Assembly: GCA_963540505.1 (NCBI GenBank)
Contig: CAUTMV010000002.1
Span: 1 to 64,000, forward strand
Length of the DNA: 64,000 nucleotides
Source of the DNA: Wolinella sp963540505
GTDB lineage: Bacteria; Campylobacterota; Campylobacteria; Campylobacterales; Helicobacteraceae
Direction: 5' to 3'
The notes under the pieces were generated by a model. That model saw nothing but the letters and a program-made list of their open reading frames with translations. It searched no databases and was not told where the DNA came from. The position numbers and the translations under genes are program-made. Below, in pieces: positions 8,772-17,228 of the stretch (positions are counted from its first letter, which is position 1; each line of letters starts with the position of its first letter).

Positions 8772-9598
8772 CTGTTTCTTGCGCGCTAGAGCAGGCGTGC
8801 GCGCTTTTAAAGCCGTGTGAATTCATCACTCGCGCAAGGCTTGAGGCGGAGATTTTGCTCTCCGATCTTTTGCAATGTGAGAGAATCTATCTCCACACGC
8901 ATGATTCTGAGGAGCTTTTAGCGCGCGATTCCCGTGAATTTACAAAACGTGTGGAGCGGCGAGCGCAGGGCGTGCCTATCGAATATATTACGCAAAAAGT
9001 GAGCTTTTATTCGCATACTTTTCATATCGAATCGGGCGTATTGATTCCTAGACCTGAGACGGAAATCCTAGTCGAGCGAGCGTCGCAAATCATCACAGCA
9101 AACAAGGCGCGTCGCGTCGCTGAGGTGGGAATTGGGAGCGGGATTATCTCGTGTAGCCTTGCGATGTTGCATAAAGAGGTGCAATTTTGCGCGAGTGATA
9201 TTTCGCCAAAAGCCCTAGAAGTGGCGCGGAAAAATATCGAGCATTTCGGGCTCTCTTCGCGTATTGAGCTTTTTTGCGCCTCACTTCTTAGCCCGCTGCA
9301 CGGGTCTTTTGATCTGCTTGTCTCTAATCCGCCCTATATTGCGCACAAAACCCCCTTGCCAAAGCCGCTCGCCTATGAGCCGCCTGAAGCACTTTTTGGC
9401 GGGAATCGTGGGAGCGAGATTTTGGAGATGTTAATCACACAGGCACAAGAGCGCGCGATTCCCGTGCTGATTGCCGAAATGGGATACGATCAAAAGGAAG
9501 TAATCGCGGAGTTTCTTTCGCGAGGAAAGTATAAAAAGCTGGAATTTTACGAAGATTTGGCGGGGCTTCCTAGGGGATTTGTCGTCGAGTTTTTTTAG
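8768..9598 (+). CDS. prmC: Release factor glutamine methyltransferase PrmC
   Basis: A 276-residue SAM-dependent methyltransferase that modifies the glutamine of the GGQ motif in peptide-chain release factors. The SAM-binding loop is EVGIGSG (119-125) and the catalytic NPPY motif is at 187-190. The N-terminal helical domain (about 1-75) is present, so the length is complete. TTG at 8768 is the start, overlapping the stop of the M48 protease gene. The 3' end overlaps the convergent exonuclease gene by 29 bases. Confidence 0.95.
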   Translation: MTVSCALEQACALLKPCEFITRARLEAEILLSDLLQCERIYLHTHDSEELLARDSREFTKRVERRAQGVPIEYITQKVSFYSHTFHIESGVLIPRPETEILVERASQIITANKARRVAEVGIGSGIISCSLAMLHKEVQFCASDISPKALEVARKNIEHFGLSSRIELFCASLLSPLHGSFDLLVSNPPYIAHKTPLPKPLAYEPPEALFGGNRGSEILEMLITQAQERAIPVLIAEMGYDQKEVIAEFLSRGKYKKLEFYEDLAGLPRGFVVEFF

Positions 9599-10373
9599 GC
9601 GATTTTGGGCTTTTATTCGCATGAGAAAAGCTAATAAGCTCCTCTGTGGTGCGCACTTCGGGCGGAATGTGTTTGAGCGATTCCTCAAAGACACGCAATG
9701 CCGTGAGCGCGTCTGCATAAGCGCGGTGGGAGAGCGCGGTGTGGATTCCCAGAAATTCGTTCAAAAAAGGCAAGCTATATCGCTGTGCGGGAATCGTCTT
9801 GTGCGCAAGATCGATGGTGCAAAGTCGTCGATTGCATAAAAATCCGAGCGAGCAACGCTCCATCATCGCGTCCAAAAAGCCATAATCAAAGCCCACATTG
9901 TGCGCCACAAAGACGGAATCGCCCAGAAATAGGCGGAATCGCTCCAAAACTTCCCTCATATTTGGTGCATCTTGAAGCATTTTAGCGGTGATTCCCGTGA
10001 TTTTGGTGATGTATTCGGGAATCTCTTTGCAAAAAACGAGGCTCTCAAAGGAATCAATCATCGCGCCGCGTTCATAGAGGATCGCCCCGAGCTCGATAAC
10101 CTGATCTTTTGCGCTCAGACTGCCGTTGGTCTCAATATCTACGATGCAAAATCGCTGCTCTTTGTAGGGCGTTTTAGCCGTAGAGAGATAGATTTGCCCC
10201 TCTGATTCCTCCAAGGGGACGCCATAAGCTTTTAGGAGTTCGTATTCACTCTCTGCGCTGGAATAGAGCCCCGCCTGCGCATAAATTGCGCGCAAAAACT
10301 CCTCGCGAGGCATGCTTGTGTGCGCGAGCTTCTCAAGGATTTTTTTGTATCGCTCCATTACGCACGATTCCAC
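9570..10373 (-). CDS. DnaQ-like 3'-5' exonuclease
   Basis: A 267-residue DEDDh exonuclease resembling the epsilon proofreading subunit of DNA polymerase III. Exo I is VDIETNG (D79, E81), Exo II is the AHNVGFDYGFLD segment and Exo III is HRAYADA (H and D). About 70 N-terminal residues precede the nuclease domain, an extension seen in Campylobacterota homologs. The start is uncertain: GTG at 10373, or ATG at 10358, five codons in. It may serve as the replicative proofreading subunit, but a repair nuclease role cannot be excluded. Confidence 0.88.
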   Translation of the reverse strand: MESCVMERYKKILEKLAHTSMPREEFLRAIYAQAGLYSSAESEYELLKAYGVPLEESEGQIYLSTAKTPYKEQRFCIVDIETNGSLSAKDQVIELGAILYERGAMIDSFESLVFCKEIPEYITKITGITAKMLQDAPNMREVLERFRLFLGDSVFVAHNVGFDYGFLDAMMERCSLGFLCNRRLCTIDLAHKTIPAQRYSLPFLNEFLGIHTALSHRAYADALTALRVFEESLKHIPPEVRTTEELISFSHANKSPKSPKKTRRQIP

Positions 10374-10446
10374 ACACGACCCTGCGTAAATCGCATAAAA
10401 TCGCGCGCAAGGATACTAAAAACGCTCTCATTCCGGACGCTTTGGC

Positions 10447-11088
10447 TCATTGCTTTAGCGATTTAATGGCACTTTCATAATCGTTTGCACCAAAAATATA
10501 GCTTCCCGCCACGGCTATATCCACGCCCGCTTCTCTGAGTGCGGCGATATTTTGATTGCTCACTCCGCCATCAACCTCAATCAAACAGGCGGGATTGCGC
10601 CGCTCGATGAGCTCTTTTAGGCGTTTAATCTTTCTAAGCGCGCTTGGGATAAATTTCTGCCCGCCAAAGCCCGGATTTACGCTCATAACAAGCACCATAT
10701 CAATGTCCTCTAGTATATACGTGAGCGTCTCTTCGCTTGTGTGAGGATTGAGCGCGATTGCAGGGCGGATTCCCCGATTCCTCGTCTGTTGAATGAGGCG
10801 GTGGAGGTGCTTCTCTTCCTCAATGTGAAAGGAGATAAATTCCGGCGCAAGTGGGGCAAAAAGCTCGAGGAAAAAAGGGGAATTTTGCACCATGAGATGA
10901 ATATCAAGCGGCTTGGTGGCGACCTTTTTCACCGCGGAGATGACGGGTGATCCGAGCGTGAGATTGGGGACAAAATGCCCGTCCATCACGTCGATATGGA
11001 CGTAATCACACCCCGCCTCACAGATGGATTGCACCTCTTTGGCGAGATTCCCAAAATCAGCGGAGAGAATACTCGGAGCGACCAGCAT
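10447..11088 (-). CDS. rpe: Ribulose-phosphate 3-epimerase
   Basis: A 213-residue TIM-barrel enzyme interconverting ribulose 5-phosphate and xylulose 5-phosphate in the pentose phosphate pathway. It has the N-terminal APSILSADF motif, the metal/catalytic segment HIDVMDGHFVPN, MVQNP-type and MSVNPGFGGQKF loops, and IEVDGGV near the C-terminus with the second catalytic aspartate. ATG at 11088 is preceded by AAAAGGAA. It is divergent from fbp, and a TATAGT -10-like box lies at 11114-11119 on the minus strand. Confidence 0.96.
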   Translation of the reverse strand: MLVAPSILSADFGNLAKEVQSICEAGCDYVHIDVMDGHFVPNLTLGSPVISAVKKVATKPLDIHLMVQNSPFFLELFAPLAPEFISFHIEEEKHLHRLIQQTRNRGIRPAIALNPHTSEETLTYILEDIDMVLVMSVNPGFGGQKFIPSALRKIKRLKELIERRNPACLIEVDGGVSNQNIAALREAGVDIAVAGSYIFGANDYESAIKSLKQ

Positions 11089-11266
11089 AAATATTCCTTT
11101 TAATCATTACCGCACTATAAAATCGCAAATCGCGCCGAAAATCCTCATAATCAAGGCGATCTGGGGTGCGAATCGTGATATTTTCGAGCACGATTTTACC
11201 AAAAAAGCTACTATTTATGCGATTCTAGTAAAATTCCATTTCGTTACTTTTGTGAAGGATTATCCC

Positions 11267-12130
11267 ATGAGCGAAGCAGATAAAATGACGTGTGAAGCTA
11301 TTTTTGAAGCATTCAAAGCGTGCGCTCCGCATATCTATAAGCTCATCTCCGAGGGCTCTTCGGAATATTCCGCCACGCATAATGCCACGGGGGATCAGCA
11401 GCTCAAAGTCGATGTCAAAGCCGATGAGCTCATTGAGGAGGCGTTGTCTCGGATTCCCGCGGTGAAGGGGATTTGCAGCGAGGAGAAGGAGGGAATCGTG
11501 CCCCTAAATCCCAAAGGTCGCTACATGGTCGCTTATGATCCGCTTGATGGCTCATCGCTTATGGGCGTGAATATGAGCGTGGGGAGCATTTTTGGGATTT
11601 ATGAAGAGGAGTTTGGCGCGAAGCATTTGTGCGCGGCGGCGTATATCATCTATGGGCTGGGAATCGAGCTTATCATCGCCAAAGAGCGGGTGCAGCGTTA
11701 TCGATTCCGCGAGGGGAAGTTTGAATATTGCGGCGATTTGGTGCTGAAAAGCAGGGGCAACATCAATGCCACAGGCGCGACGCAAAAATATTGGTCGCCT
11801 AAACATCGCGCTCTTATTAATTCGCTTTTTGACGCGGGGTATCGCCTCAGATATTCGGGCGGAATGGTGCCGGATCTCCATCATATTCTCATCAAAGGCG
11901 GTGGGCTTTTTAGTTACCCGGGCACGGAGGATCATCCGCGCGGGAAGCTGCGCATGCTCTTTGAGGTGCTGCCTTTTGCCTTTATTTTTGAGAAAGCGCA
12001 CGGTGGGGCGATCGATGGTAAGAATCGGCTCTTAGAGCAGGAGCATACGCATCTGCACGAGAGTATTCCCTGCTTTTTTGGAAGCAAAGAAGAGATAGAA
12101 CGTGTCCGAAGTGCCTACGCAGAATCCTGA
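11267..12130 (+). CDS. fbp: Fructose-1,6-bisphosphatase class I
   Basis: A 287-residue gluconeogenic enzyme hydrolysing fructose 1,6-bisphosphate. The metal-binding motif DPLDGSS is at 91-97, and the substrate-binding segments YSGGMVPDLHHIL and GGLFSYPGT are present. The ATG at 11267 has GAAGGA upstream and gives the family length; the frame is open further upstream to 11024, but that part overlaps the rpe coding sequence on the other strand. Its 3' end overlaps the next small gene by 29 bases. In Campylobacter the same order, fbp-small gene-metG, is known to me. Confidence 0.96.
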   Translation: MSEADKMTCEAIFEAFKACAPHIYKLISEGSSEYSATHNATGDQQLKVDVKADELIEEALSRIPAVKGICSEEKEGIVPLNPKGRYMVAYDPLDGSSLMGVNMSVGSIFGIYEEEFGAKHLCAAAYIIYGLGIELIIAKERVQRYRFREGKFEYCGDLVLKSRGNINATGATQKYWSPKHRALINSLFDAGYRLRYSGGMVPDLHHILIKGGGLFSYPGTEDHPRGKLRMLFEVLPFAFIFEKAHGGAIDGKNRLLEQEHTHLHESIPCFFGSKEEIERVRSAYAES

Positions 12131-12308
12131 TTATTTCACGGAGCAACTCACCAAAGAGCGGGAATCGCTCCAAGCTTGCCAGCAATCTCGCTCCCTATCT
12201 TCGTGCCTCACTTGCCCTTTGGTGCTGGGCTGTGCCACTCGTCAAGCCTACGTCAAAGCCGTCTATGAGAGCATGAGTCAGGGCGAGGGGGGCAATTTTG
12301 ACTTCTAA
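12102..12308 (+). CDS. Small conserved four-cysteine protein
   Basis: A 68-residue protein with four cysteines in the pattern C-x7-C-x2-C-x5-C (about residues 27-44: ACQQSRSLSSCLTCPLVLGC), then a conserved-looking tail RQAYVKAVYESMSQGEGGNFDF. The cysteine spacing suggests a zinc or iron-sulfur site. It starts with GTG inside the last codons of fbp and sits directly before metG, a position I recall as conserved in Campylobacterota, which supports a real gene. Function unknown. Confidence 0.8.
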   Translation: MSEVPTQNPDYFTEQLTKERESLQACQQSRSLSSCLTCPLVLGCATRQAYVKAVYESMSQGEGGNFDF

Positions 12309-12329
12309 AAACCCTTTGTAAGGATAGAG

Positions 12330-14318
12330 ATGAAGCAACATCACAAAACATTCATCACCACGCCGATCTACTATGTCAATGACATTCCCCACATCGGGCA
12401 CGCTTACACGACGATTATCGGCGATTTTCTCGCGCGCTATTATCGAATGCTGGGCGAAGAGGTCTTTTTCCTCACGGGCACGGACGAACATGGGCAAAAG
12501 ATCGAGCAAAGCGCGCTTAAGCGGGGCAAAACCCCCAAAGAGTATGCCGATGAGATTAGCGGGAGATTCCGCTCATTGTGGGAGCATTTTGAGATTAGCA
12601 ACGACGCTTTTATCCGCACTACCGATTCCCGCCATCAGGAGGGCGTGCAAAAAGCCTTTTTGAAGATGTTTGAGAAGGGCGATATTTACAAGGGCGAATA
12701 TGAGGGCTATTATTGCGTGAGTTGCGAGACGTTTTTTGCCAAGCGGCAGCTTGTTGATGAGCTCTATTGTCCTGATTGCGGCAAAGAGACGAGTCTTGTG
12801 AAAGAGGAGAGCTATTTCTTCGCGCTCTCAAAATATCAAGACCGCCTGCTTGCGTGGTATCGCGAGAATCCCGAGTGCATTTTGCCTAAACCTAAAAAAA
12901 ACGAAGTGATTCGCTTTGTGGAGGGGGGATTAGAGGATCTTTCGATTACACGCACAAGTTTTGATTGGGGAATCAAGCTTCCGCCGAGCATAACAAATAA
13001 GAATGACGCGAATGCGCCACAACATGTCCTGTATGTGTGGCTGGACGCGCTTTTAAATTATATTACTGCGCTAGGGTATGGCAATCATGCGCAGCGCATG
13101 GATTTTTGGCCTGCGAGCGTCCATCTTGTGGGGAAAGATATTTTGCGATTCCACGCAATTTACTGGCCTGCGTTTTTGATGAGTCTTGATCTCTCGCTCC
13201 CTCGTCATATCGCTGCGCATGGCTGGTGGACGCGCAATGGTGCGAAGATGAGCAAGAGCGTAGGCAACGTCATTGACCCCATTGAGGTGGCGAATGCTTA
13301 CGGGCTTGAGCCTTTTAGGTATTTCATGCTTCGCGAAGTCCCTTTTGGACAGGACGGGGATTTTAGTCAAAAGGCTCTGATTGATCGGCTCAATTCGGAT
13401 TTGAGCAACGACCTTGGGAATCTGCTCAATCGTCTTTCGGGCATGAGCGGGAAATATTTCAATTATCACATCACTTCCAAAGACGTTGCGACGCTTCATG
13501 CAAAAGAGCTCGGGGAATCCGAGGCGATTCTTGCGAGCTTGCATGACTATATGGAGCAGGTGCAGCCCCATCGATACCTTGAGGAGCTGTGGAAGATTTT
13601 TAGCATTGCAAATACCGCGATTGCCGTGCATGAGCCGTGGAATCGGATCAAAGAGGGTAAAGAGCGCGAGGCAATGGCGCTTGTGGCGCTTGTGGCAAAC
13701 CTTCTCGCCAAGTCCGCTCTCATGCTCTATCCCATCATGCCTAAGAGCGCGCAGGCGATTGCGGGGGCGTTGCGTTTTGAGATTTCCGCCGATACGTTTG
13801 AGCGACTGATTGCACAAAAAGGGCTTTTAGATGAGTTTGATTTCGCGCCGATTCCGCCCCTTTTCCCTAAAATTGAAGCACCGCTTATGGCAAGTGATAC
13901 TATCGCGCCCAAAGAGGATTCCAAGAAAAACGGGGCGATTCCCGCTCCAACGGAGGAATCAAAGATTAAGCCCTCGGAGATAGGCTTTGAGAATTGTATT
14001 ACGCTTGATGATTTTTTGAAAGTCGAGCTTAAAATCGGCACGATTCTCCTAGCAGAGACGATCCAAAAGAGCGATCGTCTCTTGAAGCTATCCGTTGATG
14101 TCGGCGAGGAATCGCCCCGCCAAATCATCGCGGGAATCAGAGCTTTCTATGCGCCTAGCGAGCTTATCAATACGCAGGTATGCGTCATTTGCAACCTCAA
14201 GCCCGCCAAGCTCATGGGGCTTGTGAGTCAAGGCATGCTGCTGGCGGCTAAAGATGATGAGGGGCTCTCGCTCATCCGTCCCGAACGCGAGCGTAAAAGC
14301 GGGAGCAAGATTAGCTGA
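12330..14318 (+). CDS. metG: Methionyl-tRNA synthetase
   Basis: A 662-residue class I aminoacyl-tRNA synthetase. HIGH is at residues 21-24, KMSKS at 306-310, and a zinc-binding pair CVSC/CPDC lies at about 127-150. The C-terminal 100 residues (from about 558, LDDFLKVELKIGTI) form the EMAP-II-like tRNA-binding domain that dimerises the enzyme. A low-complexity linker rich in Pro/Lys/Glu (about 515-555) connects it. ATG at 12330 follows AAGGATAGAG. The stop overlaps the ATG of the next gene (TGATG), indicating translational coupling. Confidence 0.97.
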   Translation: MKQHHKTFITTPIYYVNDIPHIGHAYTTIIGDFLARYYRMLGEEVFFLTGTDEHGQKIEQSALKRGKTPKEYADEISGRFRSLWEHFEISNDAFIRTTDSRHQEGVQKAFLKMFEKGDIYKGEYEGYYCVSCETFFAKRQLVDELYCPDCGKETSLVKEESYFFALSKYQDRLLAWYRENPECILPKPKKNEVIRFVEGGLEDLSITRTSFDWGIKLPPSITNKNDANAPQHVLYVWLDALLNYITALGYGNHAQRMDFWPASVHLVGKDILRFHAIYWPAFLMSLDLSLPRHIAAHGWWTRNGAKMSKSVGNVIDPIEVANAYGLEPFRYFMLREVPFGQDGDFSQKALIDRLNSDLSNDLGNLLNRLSGMSGKYFNYHITSKDVATLHAKELGESEAILASLHDYMEQVQPHRYLEELWKIFSIANTAIAVHEPWNRIKEGKEREAMALVALVANLLAKSALMLYPIMPKSAQAIAGALRFEISADTFERLIAQKGLLDEFDFAPIPPLFPKIEAPLMASDTIAPKEDSKKNGAIPAPTEESKIKPSEIGFENCITLDDFLKVELKIGTILLAETIQKSDRLLKLSVDVGEESPRQIIAGIRAFYAPSELINTQVCVICNLKPAKLMGLVSQGMLLAAKDDEGLSLIRPERERKSGSKIS

Positions 14319-15319
14319 TGCGTGTCGCTGAAGTTGTGGAGATTACTCAAGGCGAGCTTTTAAGCCACCCCTCCATCTCGGCTTTTGGCGCGATTACGGC
14401 AAATCTTGAGCGTCTCAAGCGAGGCGATCTTTTTATCGCTTCAGAGCCCGCGCTTTTGAAAGAGGCGATTGCCCGTGGCGCGTATGGGGTAATTTTTTCG
14501 GGCACAGCGGAGATTTTTGATGATGAGATTGCGTGGATCAGGGTTGGCTCTCTTGATGAGGCACTTTTGCGGCTCTTGCGCTATGAGATGATTTCAAATG
14601 ATTCTCGTGTGGTGCTGCTGCCTCCTATTGAGTGGAAAATCGCGCAAAATCTTCTTGCACACAAGCGGGCGTTTTTCTTTGAGGGCAAGCCGTTGGCTCT
14701 GTTTGAGCATATTCGGGAATCTTATGAGTGGTATTTCTTCTGCGAGCCTATGTATGAGCGCGTTTCGCCGAATATTATTCGCGCCGCGCCGCCTTTGGAG
14801 ACGCCCTTTGAGGTGACTTCGCATACGCTTTTTGATACGAAGCTCTTTTTTGATGGACACCATCACACGCTCGCGCTTCCGCAGCTGTTTTTAAAGCCGC
14901 TTGCGAATGTTTTGCACCTGTTTAAAACGAACCATTTACCCTTTGATCTTGCGAAATTCACACCCATTGATTCGCTCTATCCGTGTTTTTTAAACGCAAA
15001 AAGTAAAATCACAAAATACGGTCAGAGTAATCGCGTCGCCATCGCCGAGCGCGATTTGGAGTCCTTTGAACGTTACGCGGCGTATCTGAAGATTAACGCA
15101 AAATGGGCGAGAATCCTCTTTGTGATTCCCGCGATTTATGCCGAACTTTTTGAGAATTTCAATCTGGTGCGAAGCTATGAGAATGAGAAGGAGCTTTTGG
15201 CGATTCTCATCAAAGAGGAGTATAACTTCGCTTTGGTTTTGGGCGTGGGGCTTTCGTTTTTAGAGGAGCATCTAAAGGAGCAACCACGGGAAAGCTCGCT
15301 CTTTGATTTTAATCTTTAA
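14318..15319 (+). CDS. Conserved protein with a Mur-ligase-like N-terminus
   Basis: A 333-residue protein coupled to metG by a TGATG overlap. The first 70 residues (VVEITQGELL..., RLKRGDLFIAS, KEAIARGAYGVIFSG) resemble the substrate-binding N-terminal domain of Mur ligases, in which a GDLF-A motif and an A...GA-VI segment are typical. I see no Mur ATP-binding P-loop (GTNGKT), so it is not a functional Mur ligase. The rest is unrecognised. A gene of this kind directly after metG is known to me in H. pylori and Campylobacter. Function unknown. Confidence 0.75.
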   Translation: MRVAEVVEITQGELLSHPSISAFGAITANLERLKRGDLFIASEPALLKEAIARGAYGVIFSGTAEIFDDEIAWIRVGSLDEALLRLLRYEMISNDSRVVLLPPIEWKIAQNLLAHKRAFFFEGKPLALFEHIRESYEWYFFCEPMYERVSPNIIRAAPPLETPFEVTSHTLFDTKLFFDGHHHTLALPQLFLKPLANVLHLFKTNHLPFDLAKFTPIDSLYPCFLNAKSKITKYGQSNRVAIAERDLESFERYAAYLKINAKWARILFVIPAIYAELFENFNLVRSYENEKELLAILIKEEYNFALVLGVGLSFLEEHLKEQPRESSLFDFNL

Positions 15320-15330
15320 AGGAGTTTGTG

Positions 15331-15714
15331 ATGAGAGTGGCGATACCGCTTAAAAATGAGAATGAGATTTTTGCAAATGCAGGGCACGCGCCGTTTTTTG
15401 GGATTTTTGAACTAAAGGGTGCAGGCGCGTTTAAGAGCTTTTCACTTGTGGATATGCGCGCGAATCCTAGGGCGAATCTGGAGGCGGAGCATGGCTGCAT
15501 GCACTCTCATGCGGGTATGAGCGAGGAGGAGCTTGAGGCACACAAAAGAGAGCATGACGTGCTTGCGGATTTGGCACAGGATTGCTCAATGTTACTTGTG
15601 AAGCGCGCGTGTAAAAATACCACATCGGTAATGCAAAAGCGGGGAATCGCCATCAAAAAGCTCCCACAAGAGGTCAATTCGGCGATGGAAGCACTGAGAT
15701 TCGCCCTCTCATGA
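15331..15714 (+). CDS. NifX/NifB-type dinitrogenase iron-molybdenum cofactor family protein
   Basis: A 127-residue protein opening MRVAIPLKNENEIFANAGHAPFFGIFEL, the typical start of the NifX/NafY/NifB C-terminal fold that binds iron-sulfur or FeMo-cofactor clusters. Histidines and cysteines (HGCMHSHAG, about residues 50-58, and C84/C93 region) could bind metal. ATG at 15331 is six bases after GGAG; GTG at 15328 is the alternative. No nif genes are near, so a nitrogenase role is not implied; orphan members occur widely in anaerobes. It follows the metG operon closely, and its 3' end overlaps the convergent response regulator gene. Confidence 0.75.
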   Translation: MRVAIPLKNENEIFANAGHAPFFGIFELKGAGAFKSFSLVDMRANPRANLEAEHGCMHSHAGMSEEELEAHKREHDVLADLAQDCSMLLVKRACKNTTSVMQKRGIAIKKLPQEVNSAMEALRFALS

Positions 15715-16272
15715 GAGCTTATGCTCCAAAATCGCCACGCGTGCAAGATCGTTTTTGCCGATTTTTACCACGCCCGTTTCAAACTCAAAACAGAGATAGT
15801 TTTCGCTCGTCTTGAGTTTTGGAGTTTCCGTTTTGAAAAACGTCCAAAGCTCTTCAGCACGCTGCTCTTCAAAAAGACGCTCGCGCTTCTCCTCATTTTG
15901 AATCATGCCAAGAATCGGGAGCACGGTGTCTTGAAACACTTGAATACTAAAAGGCTTTGGAATAAAGCCCGCCGCGCCGCTCTTTTTCAGCCCATCGCGC
16001 GATTCCTCGCTTATCTCGCTTGAGACGATGATGACGCATATTTCGGCGGTTTTGTTCTCCTTGTGGAGCTGGTCGAGGATCTCCCAGCCGGTTGGCTCGG
16101 GCATGTTGAGGTCTAAAAACAGCAGATTAATCGCCTCTTGTCGGAGCACCGAAAGGGTCTCGCTGCCGTTTTTCGCCTCCTTTATGAGCTTGACATTAAT
16201 TTTTTCCAAATTCGTCCGTATGATTTTACGCATAATCGGGCTATCATCTGCGACCAAAGCTTTAACAATCAT
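15709..16272 (-). CDS. CheY-like response regulator with C-terminal extension
   Basis: A 187-residue protein. Residues 1-120 form a receiver domain with the acidic pocket D9/D10, phospho-acceptor D54 (LFLDLNMP), S84 and conserved K106 (PKPF). The remaining 65 residues have no helix-turn-helix that I can see; the last part (NYLCFEFETGVVKIGKNDLARVAIL) looks like a small beta-rich region. It is therefore probably a signalling output of the chemotaxis or stand-alone type, not a DNA-binding regulator. ATG at 16272 follows GAGGAGA. There is no adjacent kinase. Confidence 0.88.
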   Translation of the reverse strand: MIVKALVADDSPIMRKIIRTNLEKINVKLIKEAKNGSETLSVLRQEAINLLFLDLNMPEPTGWEILDQLHKENKTAEICVIIVSSEISEESRDGLKKSGAAGFIPKPFSIQVFQDTVLPILGMIQNEEKRERLFEEQRAEELWTFFKTETPKLKTSENYLCFEFETGVVKIGKNDLARVAILEHKLS

Positions 16273-16357
16273 TCTTCATCTCCTCTTTTGTTGATTCTGT
16301 GTCTCTAGCCCCCTAAGCAGCGCGCATGTCGCCCTCTCTTGAGCCTATCTGCGATTC

Positions 16358-17128
16358 CTACCGATCGGGGAGGAGGTCGAACTCTCCCGCTTTCTCTTTG
16401 CCATGCACCCTCACGCGGGTCATGCCATAGGGAGGGCGATCTAGGAGGAACGGAGCGGAAATATCGCCTTGCGATGGAGGAATCGCGCTAGGAATCGCGG
16501 GCACAACGGGAGTTTTGGGGCGATTGGGCATGCTAGCCTGCTTTGAGGCAAAATCGCGCTCTAATCGCGCTTTGGGCAGATAGCTCTGAAGCTTTTGCAC
16601 CCGCAACTTAATGTCGCGATAATAGCTCTCTGCGAGCTTGTTCGCTCCCTTGTTTTGCTGCCAGCTAAAGCCCTTGTTGTAGGATTTAATCATTTTCGCC
16701 CAGTTGCCCTTGTGGATTTTTTCCCAATATTTGAGCTCTCTAATCGCCTCTTTTGCGGCAAAGGCGTCATCACGCACCAAAAGCGTGCCGAGCATATTTT
16801 GCGTGAAGCCGTTTTGCTGAAGCGAGGGGTATTTTTTGATAAGTCCGGGCAGGTAGGCGTGGTAGATCCCCGCACTTGGGTCTTGGAAATTCATACGATA
16901 CTCCCCGGCGCACGATTCCTTCCACGCGATAGCTGCGAGCGTGTAGCCGAGATTGTGCACTTTGCCGTATTCATAGGAGCTAAGGAGCACGGCGCGCTGT
17001 TTGGGAGAGAGGCGGTTGGGATCATCGACACACCGATTGAGCGCGAAATCCTTAGGCAGCGCGAGGAGCAGCGTGTTTAAGCCGATGATAGCGATTCCCG
17101 CCAATAGTCGCAAAACTTCCCCTCCCAT
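16358..17128 (-). CDS. Predicted periplasmic lysozyme-fold (SLT-like) protein
   Basis: A 256-residue protein with an N-terminal membrane-inserting or signal segment (about 5-24). The central domain (about 45-180) reads like a soluble lytic transglycosylase fold: AIAWKESCAG supplies the expected glutamate, followed by GIYHAYLPG and a KSYNKGFSW segment like the family's YN-G motif. The C-terminal 60 residues are proline-rich (PKTPVVPAIPSAIPP), probably a wall-spanning tail. It may cleave or bind peptidoglycan. The match is from motif reading only, so the catalytic claim is an inference. Confidence 0.65.
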   Translation of the reverse strand: MGGEVLRLLAGIAIIGLNTLLLALPKDFALNRCVDDPNRLSPKQRAVLLSSYEYGKVHNLGYTLAAIAWKESCAGEYRMNFQDPSAGIYHAYLPGLIKKYPSLQQNGFTQNMLGTLLVRDDAFAAKEAIRELKYWEKIHKGNWAKMIKSYNKGFSWQQNKGANKLAESYYRDIKLRVQKLQSYLPKARLERDFASKQASMPNRPKTPVVPAIPSAIPPSQGDISAPFLLDRPPYGMTRVRVHGKEKAGEFDLLPDR

Positions 17129-17228
17129 GCCTATTTTTGCGTTTAGTTTATCATTAATTACTCAAAACTCTTTTTAACCGCCGCTTGGCTAAAATCCTCT
17201 CTCAAAATTCATCTCAAAGGCTGAAATA

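Noticed and set aside
13071..13817. 248-codon open frame antisense to metG
   Set aside because: The metG protein is complete and conserved on the other strand, and the antisense frame has no recognisable features.
15331..15714. Nitrogen fixation locus suggested by a NifX-like protein
   Set aside because: No other nif gene is present; orphan members of this fold are common in non-fixing bacteria.
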